This document shows positions 10,833-21,695 of a stretch of DNA of 64,000 bases, in pieces. The first letter of the stretch is position 1. Each line of letters starts with the position of its first letter. The notes beneath the pieces were generated by a model, which was given only the letters and a program-made list of their open reading frames with translations, was not told where the DNA came from and searched no databases. This DNA is from Bimastos eiseni (lineage: Eukaryota > Annelida > Clitellata > Crassiclitellata > Lumbricidae): the NCBI GenBank assembly GCA_959347315.1, contig OY365811.1, positions 34,677,571 to 34,741,570 of the forward strand, given 5' to 3'. The position numbers and the translations under genes are program-made.

Positions 10833-13800
10833 ATGCGGTCCCTCGGATTAAACGAATCGTCCGCCGGGCCATTCCTCAACGAAAACGAAGCAGCGTCAGA
10901 GGTCGCGACGAATGTCTCGTCGCCCGTCTCGGACCGCGGCATCGCACTTCCGGTTCACTCGCAGGTGGTTCTGATCGTCCTCTACACAGCGACGACCTTC
11001 CTGTCTATCATCGGCAACATCATCGTCATCATCGTCTTCACTGCAGGTCGTCGGTCAAGGACGGACCTCCGATGGTTCCTCATCAACCTGGCTGCGTCTG
11101 ACCTCATCATGGCCGTCTTCTGCATGCCCTTCACCTTCACAATGGCGATGACCGGTCACTGGGTCTTCACGGCCCCCATGTGTCCCATCGTTCTTTACCT
11201 GCAGACCGTCTCCGTGACGGCGAGCGTCTTCACCAACACCGCCATTGGCATCGATCGCTTCTGGGTGGTAGGGTATCCGCTGAAGTCACGCCTCATGACC
11301 CGGTCACGGAGGTCATCGCTCGTCATAGCAACGGTCTGGGTGGCGGCCCTTGCACTCTCGTCCGTTCAGCTGATCGTCGGAAGGTCAAATACCTACCAGG
11401 TGATCCACTTCACTGAGATTCGTTCTCTTGGCATTTACTTAGCACCGTCGTTTTTATTTTTTATTCTGAAATTAGATATCGCCCTTCTTCCAACATTTTT
11501 TGCTCAAAAGTGCACACGCATCGTCGGCGCAATTGCAGTTGTACTGCAGAGCAATTGTGTGCGAATGACTCAAGGTCCCTACACAGCGACTAACGCCTCG
11601 TACCAGGGTCGAACCTGCTCACTCGGCGCACACTGAGCATTACGGGTTGACCACTCTAACCAATCAGCCACCATGACACATGCACCACGCATAGGGTATA
11701 GGCCTACTATAGCATGTAGGCTATGCAGAGCCTATGCTCGCAGGTGTGCATGTATATGCAGGTATGCGTATGCATAGCATAGGTTAACCTAAAAATGCCA
11801 CTCTCCCTAACAGCTGTACATACATCTGGCTTCTATCTGGCGAAGACGGCTGCATGTTTTTCCAGCGTATCAATCCGCTTAGGCCTACCTAATTGGTCAC
11901 GTGAGGATTTTGCCTGATTAGTTTCGTTTGTTCCCAGATGCCTTCTATTGTTCTTTTGCATAATTGTTTCTCGAATGTCTTCGACGGCTTTCCAGCGTTT
12001 GTTTTTCCGGTTTGTCGAGCCGTCTTAGACTCGTTGTTCTTGTGGGGTTTCAAGATTGACCTAATGACTGGAACGTATCCAATATCATTTGATGATTTGA
12101 AAGGTCGAGTGAGTCGTTCTATTGACGCTTATCCTTCACATCTTGTGAGGATCTTGGTCAGTAGAAATTTACGAAAAACTGAAAGTATAGACATTGTAGC
12201 TGAATTTTGTAAATTAAAAAAAACGGTGATATTCACGATCTGAATCACGCTTTTATTTACAAAGATCCAACCAATACATGCAATGAAGTAAATTTTAAAA
12301 AAATGAAGAAATTAAATATTTATAACTCTAATGCCACAGGAATTGTCGGTGTAAACGTCCTGCATCAAATCACTAAGGCAGACTTAATCTTATCAATAGC
12401 ATAATTATTATAGGCTTATCACACAGCAACAACTCGCTGTCGTCTTGTAATTTGTAACGTTGCGAACATCGTGTTTAATTTTTTAGAGTGCCCATAATTA
12501 CGGCAATTTGAGGAATTCGCGGCATTCACCGGATGCCAAAAATCACGACATTTCACCTCATTGAGGATATTCACGGCATTCGGGGCTAATGCCGAAAATC
12601 CCGGAATTCGTGAAATTTGGAGAAATTCGCGGCATTCACGCCAAGTGCCGAATTTATTTTTCAGTGACTTCGTTAATTTCTACTGATCCCAGCACTGACC
12701 GACCACCATGCAGTTACCAGTCCAGGTGGTAAAGAGATGCCCGGAAGCAGCTTCTTCTACCACCGGCAGACGACTGCTCATATGGGTATACTTAGGGAAT
12801 TGTCGAATTAAGGTTCCCAAAAAAATTTTGCCGAAACAATTTTATTGAAAAAACCGATAATAGTTTACCTTTAAAAAACCGATCGTTTGCTCTTAGAACC
12901 TCTCCAATGGAAAAATTTACTGGCCACGCACTGGACTATAGGGAGGGTCATTAATTCATTAATTCATTTTTTCATTCATTCATTCATTCATTCTTTCATG
13001 CATGCATTCATTCTTTCATGCATTCATTCATTCATTCATTCATTCTTTCATGCATGCATTCATTCTTTCATGCATGCATTCATTCTTTCATTCATTCATT
13101 CATTCATTCATGCATTCATTCATTCATTCATTCTGAGCATTTATATGGCGCTCATTCAAGAGCCTACTCAGAAGCGGTCTAAGTCCATCCACGACAGACG
13201 AAATAGACTACAACCGAAAAGCCACGGCGTTGACTAATAGCCCCTGGAACTAGAAGCTTTCACGTCGTCGCAGAGCGAAGAACCCGACGCGCTGCAACGT
13301 GGGACACTTGGGCGGCAGAGATTGCGCAAGTAAGATGAAGCACCACCAAGAACGCAACGCGAAGCAAGAGCAAGAATGTGGTATGCAATCCACTGGAACA
13401 GAGGCAGTCACTTGATAAGCCAATGCAACACATTGCGCATGTATGCAGAGACAGAGGCGGAAACCGTACAAAGAGCTGGAGCAGCGATGCTGAGCGCAGA
13501 ACCCGATCTAGTCGCCCCAAAACCACAGAGGGAAGGTCAACAAGTAAGTAGCAACAGTGGTTGTCTGTTGCTTGACCACAAGGGGAAGGCCAACAAGTAA
13601 GTAGCAACAGTGGTTGTCTGTTGCTTGACCACAAGGGGAAGGCCAACAAGTAAGTAGCAACAGTGGTTGTCTGTTGCTTGACCACAAGGGGAAGGCCAAC
13701 AAGTAAGTAACAACAGTGGTCGTCTGTTGCTTGCCTCGGTCTCCTATTCTTCGACGCCGCGTTGTCCTACAGTAACTCCGAACATGGCGTCTACTATTAG

Positions 13801-16800
13801 ATTGGGAATCTGTTGATTGAGGTCAGCTGGTCATCAGAAGCCTCCCATTGGTGCTTCGATCGAAAAGTTGGAATGGATTATATACACGTAGAAATGGATG
13901 ATGATTTGTTTCCTTAAAGTTCCGAGTTACGGTTGGCAGCTTGTCCTTTTCGACGATGCCCGTGTGCGTGCGTCCGTGCGTGTGTGTATGTGCGTGTATG
14001 TGTGTATGTGTGTGTATGTGTGTGTATGTGTGTGTTTGTGACACAATAAAGTTTCCGAAATTCCTCAGAAACTGTGTAACTTAGGTCTCGAGGGTCAGTG
14101 GGATCGATACAAAACACGCCGCACGGATCGATGTAGCGGATTTTCTACGCACATAGCGCTACATAAAAACGCCCCGAAGCATTCACGCGTGACTTGTCCT
14201 GTAGGTGGCCGATGGGGTCGAGGTGATGGACTGCAACGAAGTGTGGCCAGAGCCGAGCGACCTCTGGCGACGGGCGTACACGTTCTTTCTGCTGGCGACG
14301 ACCTATGCGCTGCCGTTCGCTGTTCTCCTCATGACGTACATCTTCGTTTGCCAGAGGCTCTGGCGAAGGACGACCCCAGGCAACGCAGACGAAGCCAGGG
14401 ACCTACAGCAACTCAACTCTAAACGAAAGGTCTCATCTATTTCTATTCATTTGAAGGATTTATATAGCGCCACTACACGAACATCTACTCAGAAGCGATC
14501 CAGACCCAACCCAACCCCGGCTATAAAACAGGACTTATTGTATAGCATGCTCCATCTCTCTGCTACGCGTCATCGATCTTTGTAGCTTCTATGGCGACAG
14601 TCTATGAAGCGTAAAGTATCAACCGATGGCGCACCAAAGCAAAGCAAACGACGGCGAAAATTACTATTACAATCGCAACGTACAGCTAAATTAAGACCAT
14701 GTCTTTAAGTATGGGATGATAAGTTCTGATAACCCACGAAAGTCACTTGTCTAAAGCTGGCGACGAGACTCGATTTACGCAGTTTCATGAAAAGAAATCT
14801 TGACTCGTTATTTTTGCAAAAAATATTTGTGTGCGCACACTAAATTCTTGCATGCGCTGGCTCCCCAGCCCATGTGCGCGCGCACATTCGCCCAGTTTAG
14901 AGGGAACATTGGCTACTATCAGGCATTTTAAAAATGTCTATGCTTATGAAAGAGTATGTATATATATATATAATTTATGTATCTAAATATATATATGTGT
15001 GTATGTGTTTTTTATAGTAGCGTACGTTTGTCTGTACATGTCATGCGTTTGCATACGTTTGATTAAGGAATATACTTACTCACTTACCGTTGCATATTCG
15101 TAACATGCGGCGCCGTTGTCGGGCGATAAAAGGCGATATATGAAGTGTCTCCATACATACATGCATGCATACATTCCTTTAAATAAGGGACACATACCTA
15201 CATACATGCATATAGGCTTACGTAAACATACTATAAGTGCTCGTAGGTCACATCAAGATTTGAACGCTCATTAGTGGAGGAAGAGATGCTGCAAGTCGGA
15301 GTATAATCGACGATGAAGATTGGACCCTCTTCAGTAAACTGATATTATGGCTATCGACATGCTCTTTATTTAGGATATGTTTATACGTGCGTTTAATGTG
15401 CATGGTTCTTAATCGTCGATAACCGGGATTTAATAGTTGAATTTTCCAACACAGGTGATAAAGATGTTAATAGTCGTCGTAACGCTGTTCGGCGTCTGTT
15501 GGCTGCCACTCCACGCCTTCTTTATCGTCATCGACTTTCATCCGGAACTCGTTGACCCCGAGGCACCGCAGCATAGAGCCATCTTCGTCGCCCTCTACTA
15601 CGGGGTCCACTGGCTGGCCATGTCCAACAGCTTCGTCAATCCGCTCATCTATGGACTCTTCAACGACAGCTTCAGGGTACTCTAATCCATTCCAATTCAA
15701 TGTATGAACCATTCCATACGGGTCTAGGACATTACCCCTGGATATTACCCTCTGCCATGACCACCCTTGCCATTACCACCCTGCCATTACCCCTGCCTTT
15801 ACCCCCGTAGGATATTACCACCCTGCCATTATCCCCCTGCCATTAACCACTGGAATTATGCCCCCGTATTTTACCTCTGCCATTCACCTCTGAAGAATTC
15901 AGGGTAGCCATCCGTTGTCTAATCCTTTCCAATTCAATGTATAATCTTGTCCATTGCAGTCTGGTATAATCTAATCCAACATAGTCTATTCCAAGCTAAT
16001 ATATTCCAATTCATTCTAAACTAATCTACTCAGCGCTCGTGAATAAGCTTGTGCCCTACGCTTAGCTTTCAAGTGGCGCTTTAGAAATTTGGAGATTACG
16101 ATTACGAATCGTATCCCGTCAAATCCCATCCATTCCAATCCCACCAATCTCATCCAGAAATTTATAATATTTATGAACTATTGGAGGGGGTATATGTATC
16201 TCTATACCCTCCATCTTACATTTCAGAGGGTACCGTTGGCCTACCCTTCTGTCCCCTTAGTCACCGCCCGTGGACCCCGTGGTCATGACGTTATAAGAGG
16301 TTCGAGTCATTGATATGTGACCTGCACAGCACTAGAAAAACGTGATGTCTACAGACACATGTATGTATGTATGTGTGTATGTGTGTATGTATGTATGTGT
16401 GTATGTGTGTACGTGTGTATGTGTGTATGTATGTATGTGTGTACGTGTGTATGTGTGTATGTGTGTATGTGTGTATGTGTGTATGTATGTATGTATGTAT
16501 GTATGTATGTATGTATGTATGTATGTATGTATGTATGTATGTATGTATGTGTGTATGTATGTATGCGTTAATCATATCCGTAGGTACGTGTACATGTATG
16601 TCTAGATGTATGTGGGTATATATTTATCTGTATACGTTTACAACATATCTCCAAGATAGCTTGTAATAACATGTACGTAATTACTTAGATAAACAGGCTG
16701 TTGCATATGATAATTATTATGGTATACATGAGTACGTTATTACATGCATGCAAGAATAAATGCATGCATATATATATAATTCAACCGCCTATACGTATAA

Positions 16801-17748
16801 TTATTATGTATGTGCACATATAGGCTACATATACAACAGTACACATTCGTATAAAAATGCATTCATAGACATACATACATAGATAGATACATGCATGCAT
16901 ACATACATACATGCATGTATGCATGCACCCATGCGTACTGTAACGTATACATTTGTGGCTGTGATTTCTCGCAGGAGTGGCAAACTTAGTGGTAACCTCC
17001 TCCCTCTTCACAGGGTAACAGTCGTATATATATATATACATTTATATATATTTATATAATGCTATTTTGTACATGCATTTACATACATACATATCTATAT
17101 ATATATATACGTACACCTAGATGTACCTATGGTCAGTGATTTATCGCAGGAGTGGCAACTCCCTCCCTCCCTCTCTCGTCACTGGAACACATTTTCACAC
17201 GCTGATAAACGTTTTCAGATTCACAGCACCGTCCGTCGTTCACATGTCTTCCCTCCATTGCACCCTGTCACAAAATGCTTCTCGGTCGTTAGGCAAGACG
17301 ATGGGTGGGCGATAATACGGCAGTTAATCCTACATGCTATTGCTAACGACGAAAAGAACCAGAAGAAGAATGTCCAAACCGCGTGAAAATAAGTACCCTC
17401 TTTGCAGCCATCGACCTATGGATAATGAGAGTTTGTCCTGCATCCTAAAAATTGCCTTCTTTTGTTTCTTTGTTCCAGCACGACCTGAAATGGTTGCTTC
17501 TCAAATGCATACCCTGCGCATCGGCGAGTAACCGCCCTTGCTTCCCCGTTACCTCATTCCGTGCCAAGCCCGATCCAGGCCTGTCCACTCCGACCAGTCT
17601 GGCCATGAAATATCGTCAGGAGAGTCAGCGATGGTTGGAGGCGGACGAGGGATCTTCATTTCCTGTTGCGACATCTGTCGGTCAGTTCCACGCCGCAGGA
17701 AGTGCGTTGGTCGCGTTCGGAGCAGCCAGACCGGAAACCGACAATTAG
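10833..17748 (+). CDS. Rhodopsin-family (class A) neuropeptide-type G-protein-coupled receptor, 4 exons, 427 aa
   Basis: Coding exons 10833-11399, 14205-14429, 15455-15676 and 17479-17748, all joined in phase 0 at GT-AG introns (567+225+222+270 nt). The start is the first ATG before a Ser/Asn-rich N-terminus with NES and NVS glycosylation sequons. Seven membrane segments are visible: TM1 with GNIIV, TM2 NLAASD, TM3 after a Cys (APMC) ending DRFW instead of DRY, TM4, an ECL2 Cys (VMDC) able to pair with the TM3 Cys, TM5, TM6 with FGVCWLP and TM7 HWLAMSNSFVNPLIY. The tail begins FRHDLKWLLLKCIPC, with cysteines suited to palmitoylation. The TM6/TM7 style resembles invertebrate peptide receptors of the tachykinin, kinin, luqin or GPR83 kind. 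I cannot name the ligand. A GT also follows exon 3, so reading through gives an early stop after two residues. The exon 4 join is favoured because it supplies a normal helix 8. It acts at the plasma membrane through heterotrimeric G proteins. Confidence 0.85.
11600..11673 (-). mobile_element. tRNA-derived SINE head (A and B boxes)
   Basis: On the minus strand, GGTGGCTGATTGGTTAGAG (A-box region, about 11653-11673) is followed about 45 bases later by GGTTCGACCC (B-box, 11606-11615). This is the spacing of a tRNA gene. The anticodon and acceptor stems do not fold into a good tRNA, so a tRNA-type SINE is the better call. It lies in the first intron of the GPCR. Related sequence may continue to about 11480. 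Confidence 0.55.
12505..12660. repeat. Degenerate repeat of ATTCGCGGCATTCAC
   Basis: The string ATTCGCGGCATTCAC occurs at about 12514 and 12626, with weaker versions (ATTCACGGCATTCGG, complementary ATGCCGAAAATC) between. This gives a cluster of direct and inverted copies. Its origin is not recognised. Confidence 0.5.
12949..13180 (-). mobile_element. Retroelement 3-prime end with an expanded ATTC tail
   Basis: An ATTC/TTTC/ATGC array (12949-13135) abuts ATTTATATGGCGCTCATTCAAG...CTACTCAGAAGCG. This is the minus-strand form of a dispersed end sequence (TTGAAGGGGCGCTATATAAAT) seen also at 14458, 18298, 27910, 32397, 42407, 55129, 56045 and 57253. Several of those copies also carry ATTC or AATGA tails, so the long array probably grew from the tail of a retroelement insert. 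Confidence 0.55.
13531..13738. repeat. 53-bp tandem repeat, about four copies
   Basis: The anchor CAACAAGTAAGTAG begins at 13538, 13591, 13644 and 13697, an exact 53-bp period with only a few substitutions. The unit contains GTAAGTAG, a good splice donor, repeated four times inside a GPCR intron. The 250 bp before it (13240-13510) are GC-richer and of unknown origin. Confidence 0.93.
13965..14042. repeat. GT/GTAT microsatellite
   Basis: A GTGCGTGTGTAT-type run of about 75 bp in the first GPCR intron, close to the acceptor of the second exon at 14205. Confidence 0.85.
14445..14515 (-). mobile_element. Retroelement 3-prime end copy
   Basis: TTTATATAGCGCCACTAC...CTACTCAGAAGCGATCC matches the copy at about 13136-13180 and ends in a short ATTCATTT tail. 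It starts only 30 bases after the donor of GPCR exon 2. Confidence 0.5.
15735..15895. repeat. Imperfect CCATTACCACCCTG repeat
   Basis: Eight or so irregular copies of a CCTGCCATTACC-like unit follow GPCR exon 3. The stretch after it (15900-16030) holds several ATTCCAAT-type words. No gene is seen. Confidence 0.7.
16030..16110 (+). mobile_element. Retroelement 3-prime end copy with a GATTACGATTAC tail
   Basis: GCGCTCGTGAATAAGC...AAGTGGCGCTTTAGAAATTTGG followed by AGATTACGATTACGA. It resembles the copies at 4880-4970, 36490-36560 and 61320-61410. Two further pieces of the CTCGTGAATAAACTG block occur near 33480 and 33550. Confidence 0.5.
16361..16566. repeat. ATGT/GTGT microsatellite
   Basis: About 205 bp of ATGT and GTGT tetranucleotides in the last GPCR intron. 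Cys-Met-Tyr-Val frames through it are artefacts. Further short TATA and ATAC runs dot 16750-17110. Confidence 0.92.
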
Positions 17749-19180
17749 ACAACACAGAGACTCGAAATTGAAGGTGGCCTCGCTGGTCAGCAACGTTAAT
17801 ATAAAAGCGGTTTATTGCCGGTGATGTGGCTAGTGTTTAGAGGCGCTATATAGGTCTGTACATGTAGGCCCTACGTGATTCTGGTCTTTTCAATTGTCCA
17901 AGGACACAATAATTATAGGAATGAGACAGAAACTGGGCCATTTTAAAGAACAACAACACGAACCATTGCGCGTAACGAATGAGGTCGATTCGAATGACTA
18001 ACGAGGTCAAGTTGCACAACAAATGTGGCCAATAACAGCAGCCCATGTCCTATATAATATATAATCGGACAATTGTGCTTGGACGTAACTAAGCATTCGA
18101 TCACGTTGTATGCGTTCAGGTTCGTGGGTTGGTGTGTACCTATGCATGTTTTTGTGTGCGTCCTTGCGTCTCTCTCTCCCTCCCTCTCTCTCCCTCCCTA
18201 TCTCTATCTGTCTGTCTGTCTATATATATATATACATACATATATATACATATATATATCGCTGTGTGTGTATTTGGGAACGCATCTGAATTGTCCTCTT
18301 GAATAGGCGCTATATAAAACTTGCAATGAACGAAGGTGAATGAAGGCCGACAGTGACGCACACATCTAGTGTGCCTATTCTTGCAGCATCAGTGTCTACT
18401 CTAATAGATGCTGCAAGAATTCGTAGGTAGGCCTACACTGTTGTCTGGTGCTGGCAAACACGTACGTTTCCTAAGTGTGCAGTCTTTCATAATGCACGAA
18501 GCCCTGGGCCAAAGAGCATAAGATGACCACTCCTCCGATCTTCTGTGGGCATGTATAGGCCTACACAGTGGAACTGTTGTTTTTCTCCAAACCATGCCAT
18601 GCCATGCATTATGAATCGCACTCCGAAGGAACCGTCTGCGGCGATTTTGGGCTTAAGATAGTCGGACATAAGCTACTTAAGAGATTAGAGAGATTGTAAT
18701 GGAGAGAGAAAATAGACAATGAAAGCTAGAAGAGAACAATTGAAAGTAAAAACACGGAGTTTTCGGGACCCGCCTTTATTAACTTTTGGTAATCTGGTAG
18801 ATGTCGCAATCGATCCATTTCTTTAGGAGATCATTGATGATGTAAACTTGCCGGAGTGGAGCCCGTCAAGAAGGACTCGTTCGAGTGTTTAAACGATATT
18901 TATTTTCGGGGATTTTTGTCATTTTTGATCAATTTTTAAGTTAGGCTCGTAAAAATTTGATACATTGCATTTTCATGCAAGCCTGAAATGTGTGCAAAAT
19001 TTGAGCTCTGTAGGTCCACGGGAACATACCGAAAAAGAGTTAAAAGAACTCCCACGAACCGAAGATCCGAGCGTGACAAACTTTACGAAAGCCAAGTTAA
19101 ATAAAAGGGTAAAAAGGTAGAGAACTAGAGGGCGATTGTACAGGACCGCCAAGAGGGGTAGATGCAGGCCCGCCGAGAGT
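17749..19180. other. Intergenic after the GPCR, no supported gene
   Basis: Contains retroelement-end copies GGCGCTATATA at about 17838 and 18305, a TCTCTCCC/TATA low-complexity run at 18168-18262, and a 14-bp inverted repeat at 18377-18420. I found no exon of a known family. Confidence 0.45.
18377..18420. repeat. Perfect 14-bp inverted repeat (hairpin)
   Basis: ATTCTTGCAGCATC (18377-18390) and its exact reverse complement (18407-18420) are separated by 16 bases. Outside the stem, AGTGT and ACACT could pair weakly. The stem is short for a microRNA precursor. Confidence 0.75.
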
Positions 19181-19233
19181 GGGGGCAGAGAGGCCAAATA
19201 CCCAGTGGCCCGGCGACTTTCTAGGGGCGGGGA

Positions 19234-20056
19234 ACGGACATTTGCCCCCTCCGGACATTTGCCCCCACGGACAAAAGCCCCCCGGACATTTGCTCCCCTG
19301 ACAAAAGCCCCTCCCCCATTCTGGGTAGGACATTTGCCACCCCGGACAATTGCCCCATAATGTGAAGTATAAACGGATGACGACAAGTTATATATTTAAC
19401 TGCCATTTATGCAAAATATATGAAATCAAGCAACTAATTATCGTATCATATAGGAGACAAAGTGAGACAAAGTGAGTCCAGTTCTAAGTCTTTATTTATC
19501 TTGCTGGATGCATAAATACTGCATACAGTCCGCGACACGTCTTAATAAGCGGTGAAGGTCAGCTATAGCAAGCAGCTACAGTTGGTTAGCAAATCGTCAG
19601 TGACACGTGATAATCATCTCTCGTTAATAAGAGTGAGAGTGGGTGCATGAATATCTCTAAATAGATGATAATCTCTGAATATAAGCCGTGAAGATGTCAA
19701 TGTCGCATAAAAGCATTCATTATTTACAGCAGCCACTATATATCACGTGGAATCAAATTGGCTTCTTCGTTCGTCAACAAACTTTGCAGGTATTGGAACC
19801 AAAGAAATATGTCAAACCGTTAAAAAATAAATATTTTACAAGTTTAGTAACACTTAGCCGACATGGACACATCCATGCACACGTACATATTGTGCATACA
19901 ACCATGCATTATATGTACACACATACAAGCATGCGTATATAATTTGGGCGAGCTTATGGTCTACATTGCGGAGGGGTTTGTCCCAGTCGGGAGGGGCTTT
20001 TGTCCGGGTTGGCAAATGTCTGGGGTGCTTTTGTCCTAGGGGGGCAAATATCCGGA
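19234..20056. mobile_element. Non-autonomous element with inverted termini made of GGACAT/GGACAA-TTGCCCC units
   Basis: The left end carries about six units of the type GGACATTTGCCCC or GGACAAAAGCCCC (19234-19355). The right end (about 19970-20056) carries the same units in reverse complement. The interior (about 19360-19965) is AT-richer and has no transposase frame. Outside it, sequence containing GGGCAGAGAG...GGCCCGGCGA lies at about 19181-19222 and again in the same orientation at about 20148-20185, so the element may sit inside a duplicated or composite repeat. The superfamily is not clear. Confidence 0.6.
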
Positions 20057-20844
20057 CCCACATTCAAGTGCATCATTAAGCCTACGGATAATTTAGAGAC
20101 CCGTGACTGCCCTGCCTATAGGAGCCCGGAATTTATGCCAGCGGCCTGGGCAGAGAGACAAATACCATGGGCCCGGCGATTTTTAAGGGCCCGTTTCGGG
20201 CCCGCAATGAACTTACGAGGGTCTTATAACCGAATTTGCAGCAGCTCAATCACTAAGTTGCGACTATGCTGCCTATACCATATAGGGCGATCAGACTATC
20301 TTTCGGTCCGTCGGCTGATAAAGGACCTTCTGCGGTTGACAATTCTCGTGTATACATATACTTCAAATTATAGAATCGCGACACACTATTGAATCTCCAT
20401 AGACCTCTCCTTCACTAATACCAAATGTAAATTACACTATGAGTTAGTGTAACAGTCTGAACAACAATACAATCAATCGATGACTGTCTTTCAAGTTGCG
20501 TCATGGTCAAAGTAAACGCACATAGGCCTACAAGGCATCAGACTTCTAGGCCTATCAGTTGATTGACGAGCGATGAATTGTAGGCCTATTAAATGTGGTC
20601 TCAGAGATACCACTGGAGATCCCATATTGCGTTTGCAACAACGAGGAAACCGGATATTTCAATGCAAATATCGAGGGACTTTTAATCGCAGGTATACAGG
20701 GCAGGAATACACGATTGTAATTGTAATTAAAATGTAGCTGAACAGTGAACATTTTAAAAGAGCCGCTAAAGTTGATGGCTATGTATAAAATATGAGTTCT
20801 TCAAACGCATCCGAAGTTCAGCACTGAGTCAATCGGCAAAGAAA

Positions 20845-20990
20845 TAACCAGGGGGCGGCGAGCCAGAGGTTCGAGGGGGACAAGTCCCCCCACCTTTTGC
20901 AGATAGGGGACAATTTATAGTGTGTCCCCCATATTTTCTACTCCTCTCATTGGGTGTCCCCCTCACCTATTCAATCGAGATCGCCGCTTC
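20845..20990. repeat. Repeat rich in GGGGACAAGTCCCC-type palindromes
   Basis: GGGGGCGGCGAGCC, then GGGGGACAAGTCCCCCC (palindromic core), then two GTGTCCCCC words. It looks like the end of a dispersed repeat. No coding potential is seen. The stretch 20060-20845 has no recognised gene. Confidence 0.4.
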
Positions 20991-21565
20991 TGTGACTAGC
21001 AGTTATACCCGAACGGGGAGGAAGACTTTTCCAGCTGGTGGACCCAAAGTCCACCCATAGAGGCTGGAGCAGATGAAGGCGTTAGCCAATATCGTCACCG
21101 CGTGATTATATGATTCTGTATTTGATGAGGAGTAGGATGCTAGAGCTTTTGTCACGTGATCGTAGAAGGTTAATTGTTTGGAGATCAATCTTTAGGCGTA
21201 CGATAACAATTTCGAATACGAAATCAATCAATCAATCAAAGAAATTTATTCGACCAAAACAATAGAGTAAAAAAATTCACATCCAAGAAATTACAAGTGA
21301 ATAAGTGACAAACAATACACAAAATAATTAACGAATTAAATAATGGTAGGCCCAATTGATAGGCTACTGTTGCTTTATTGTCAATTCCATTGAATTGTAG
21401 GTTTGGACCGGCTCTTTAGTGACTTGGATTCGGACACGTTGGACTTGGACTCTGTTAAAATAGAGTGAGTGGTAATATGCAAAAGAATAAGATATCAAAA
21501 CTCCTTGATCTCACACGCATCGTCACATTCAATTTGAGATTAAGGCCTTTATGTCAATCAAGTGC

Positions 21566-21576
21566 TAGATGGCGCT
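21566..21576 (+). promoter_or_regulatory. CTCF-like core TAGATGGCGCT upstream of TMEM14
   Basis: TAGATGGCGCT lies about 130 bp before the TMEM14 start codon. It matches the core of the metazoan CTCF motif (AGRKGGCGC). The same TAGATGGCG core occurs on the minus strand at 60485 and 63130, and a fuller match is at 50427 before PSMC4. Confidence 0.35.
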
Positions 21577-21695
21577 AAGTTCGCCATCCTAACTTGGGTT
21601 ACGTTTAGAATGTAGGGTCTGGAATTATTATTCTGTTATTCTCGTGGTGATTTGTAGCTTATTAGAGTTGAAGAAATTTGTTAAAACTTGCCGAA

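Noticed and set aside
18973..19386. Gly/Lys/Cys-rich 137-codon minus-strand frame with repeated NVRGAFVRGGKCP
   Set aside because: The repetition reflects the 13-bp terminal units of the 19234-20056 element and not a protein.
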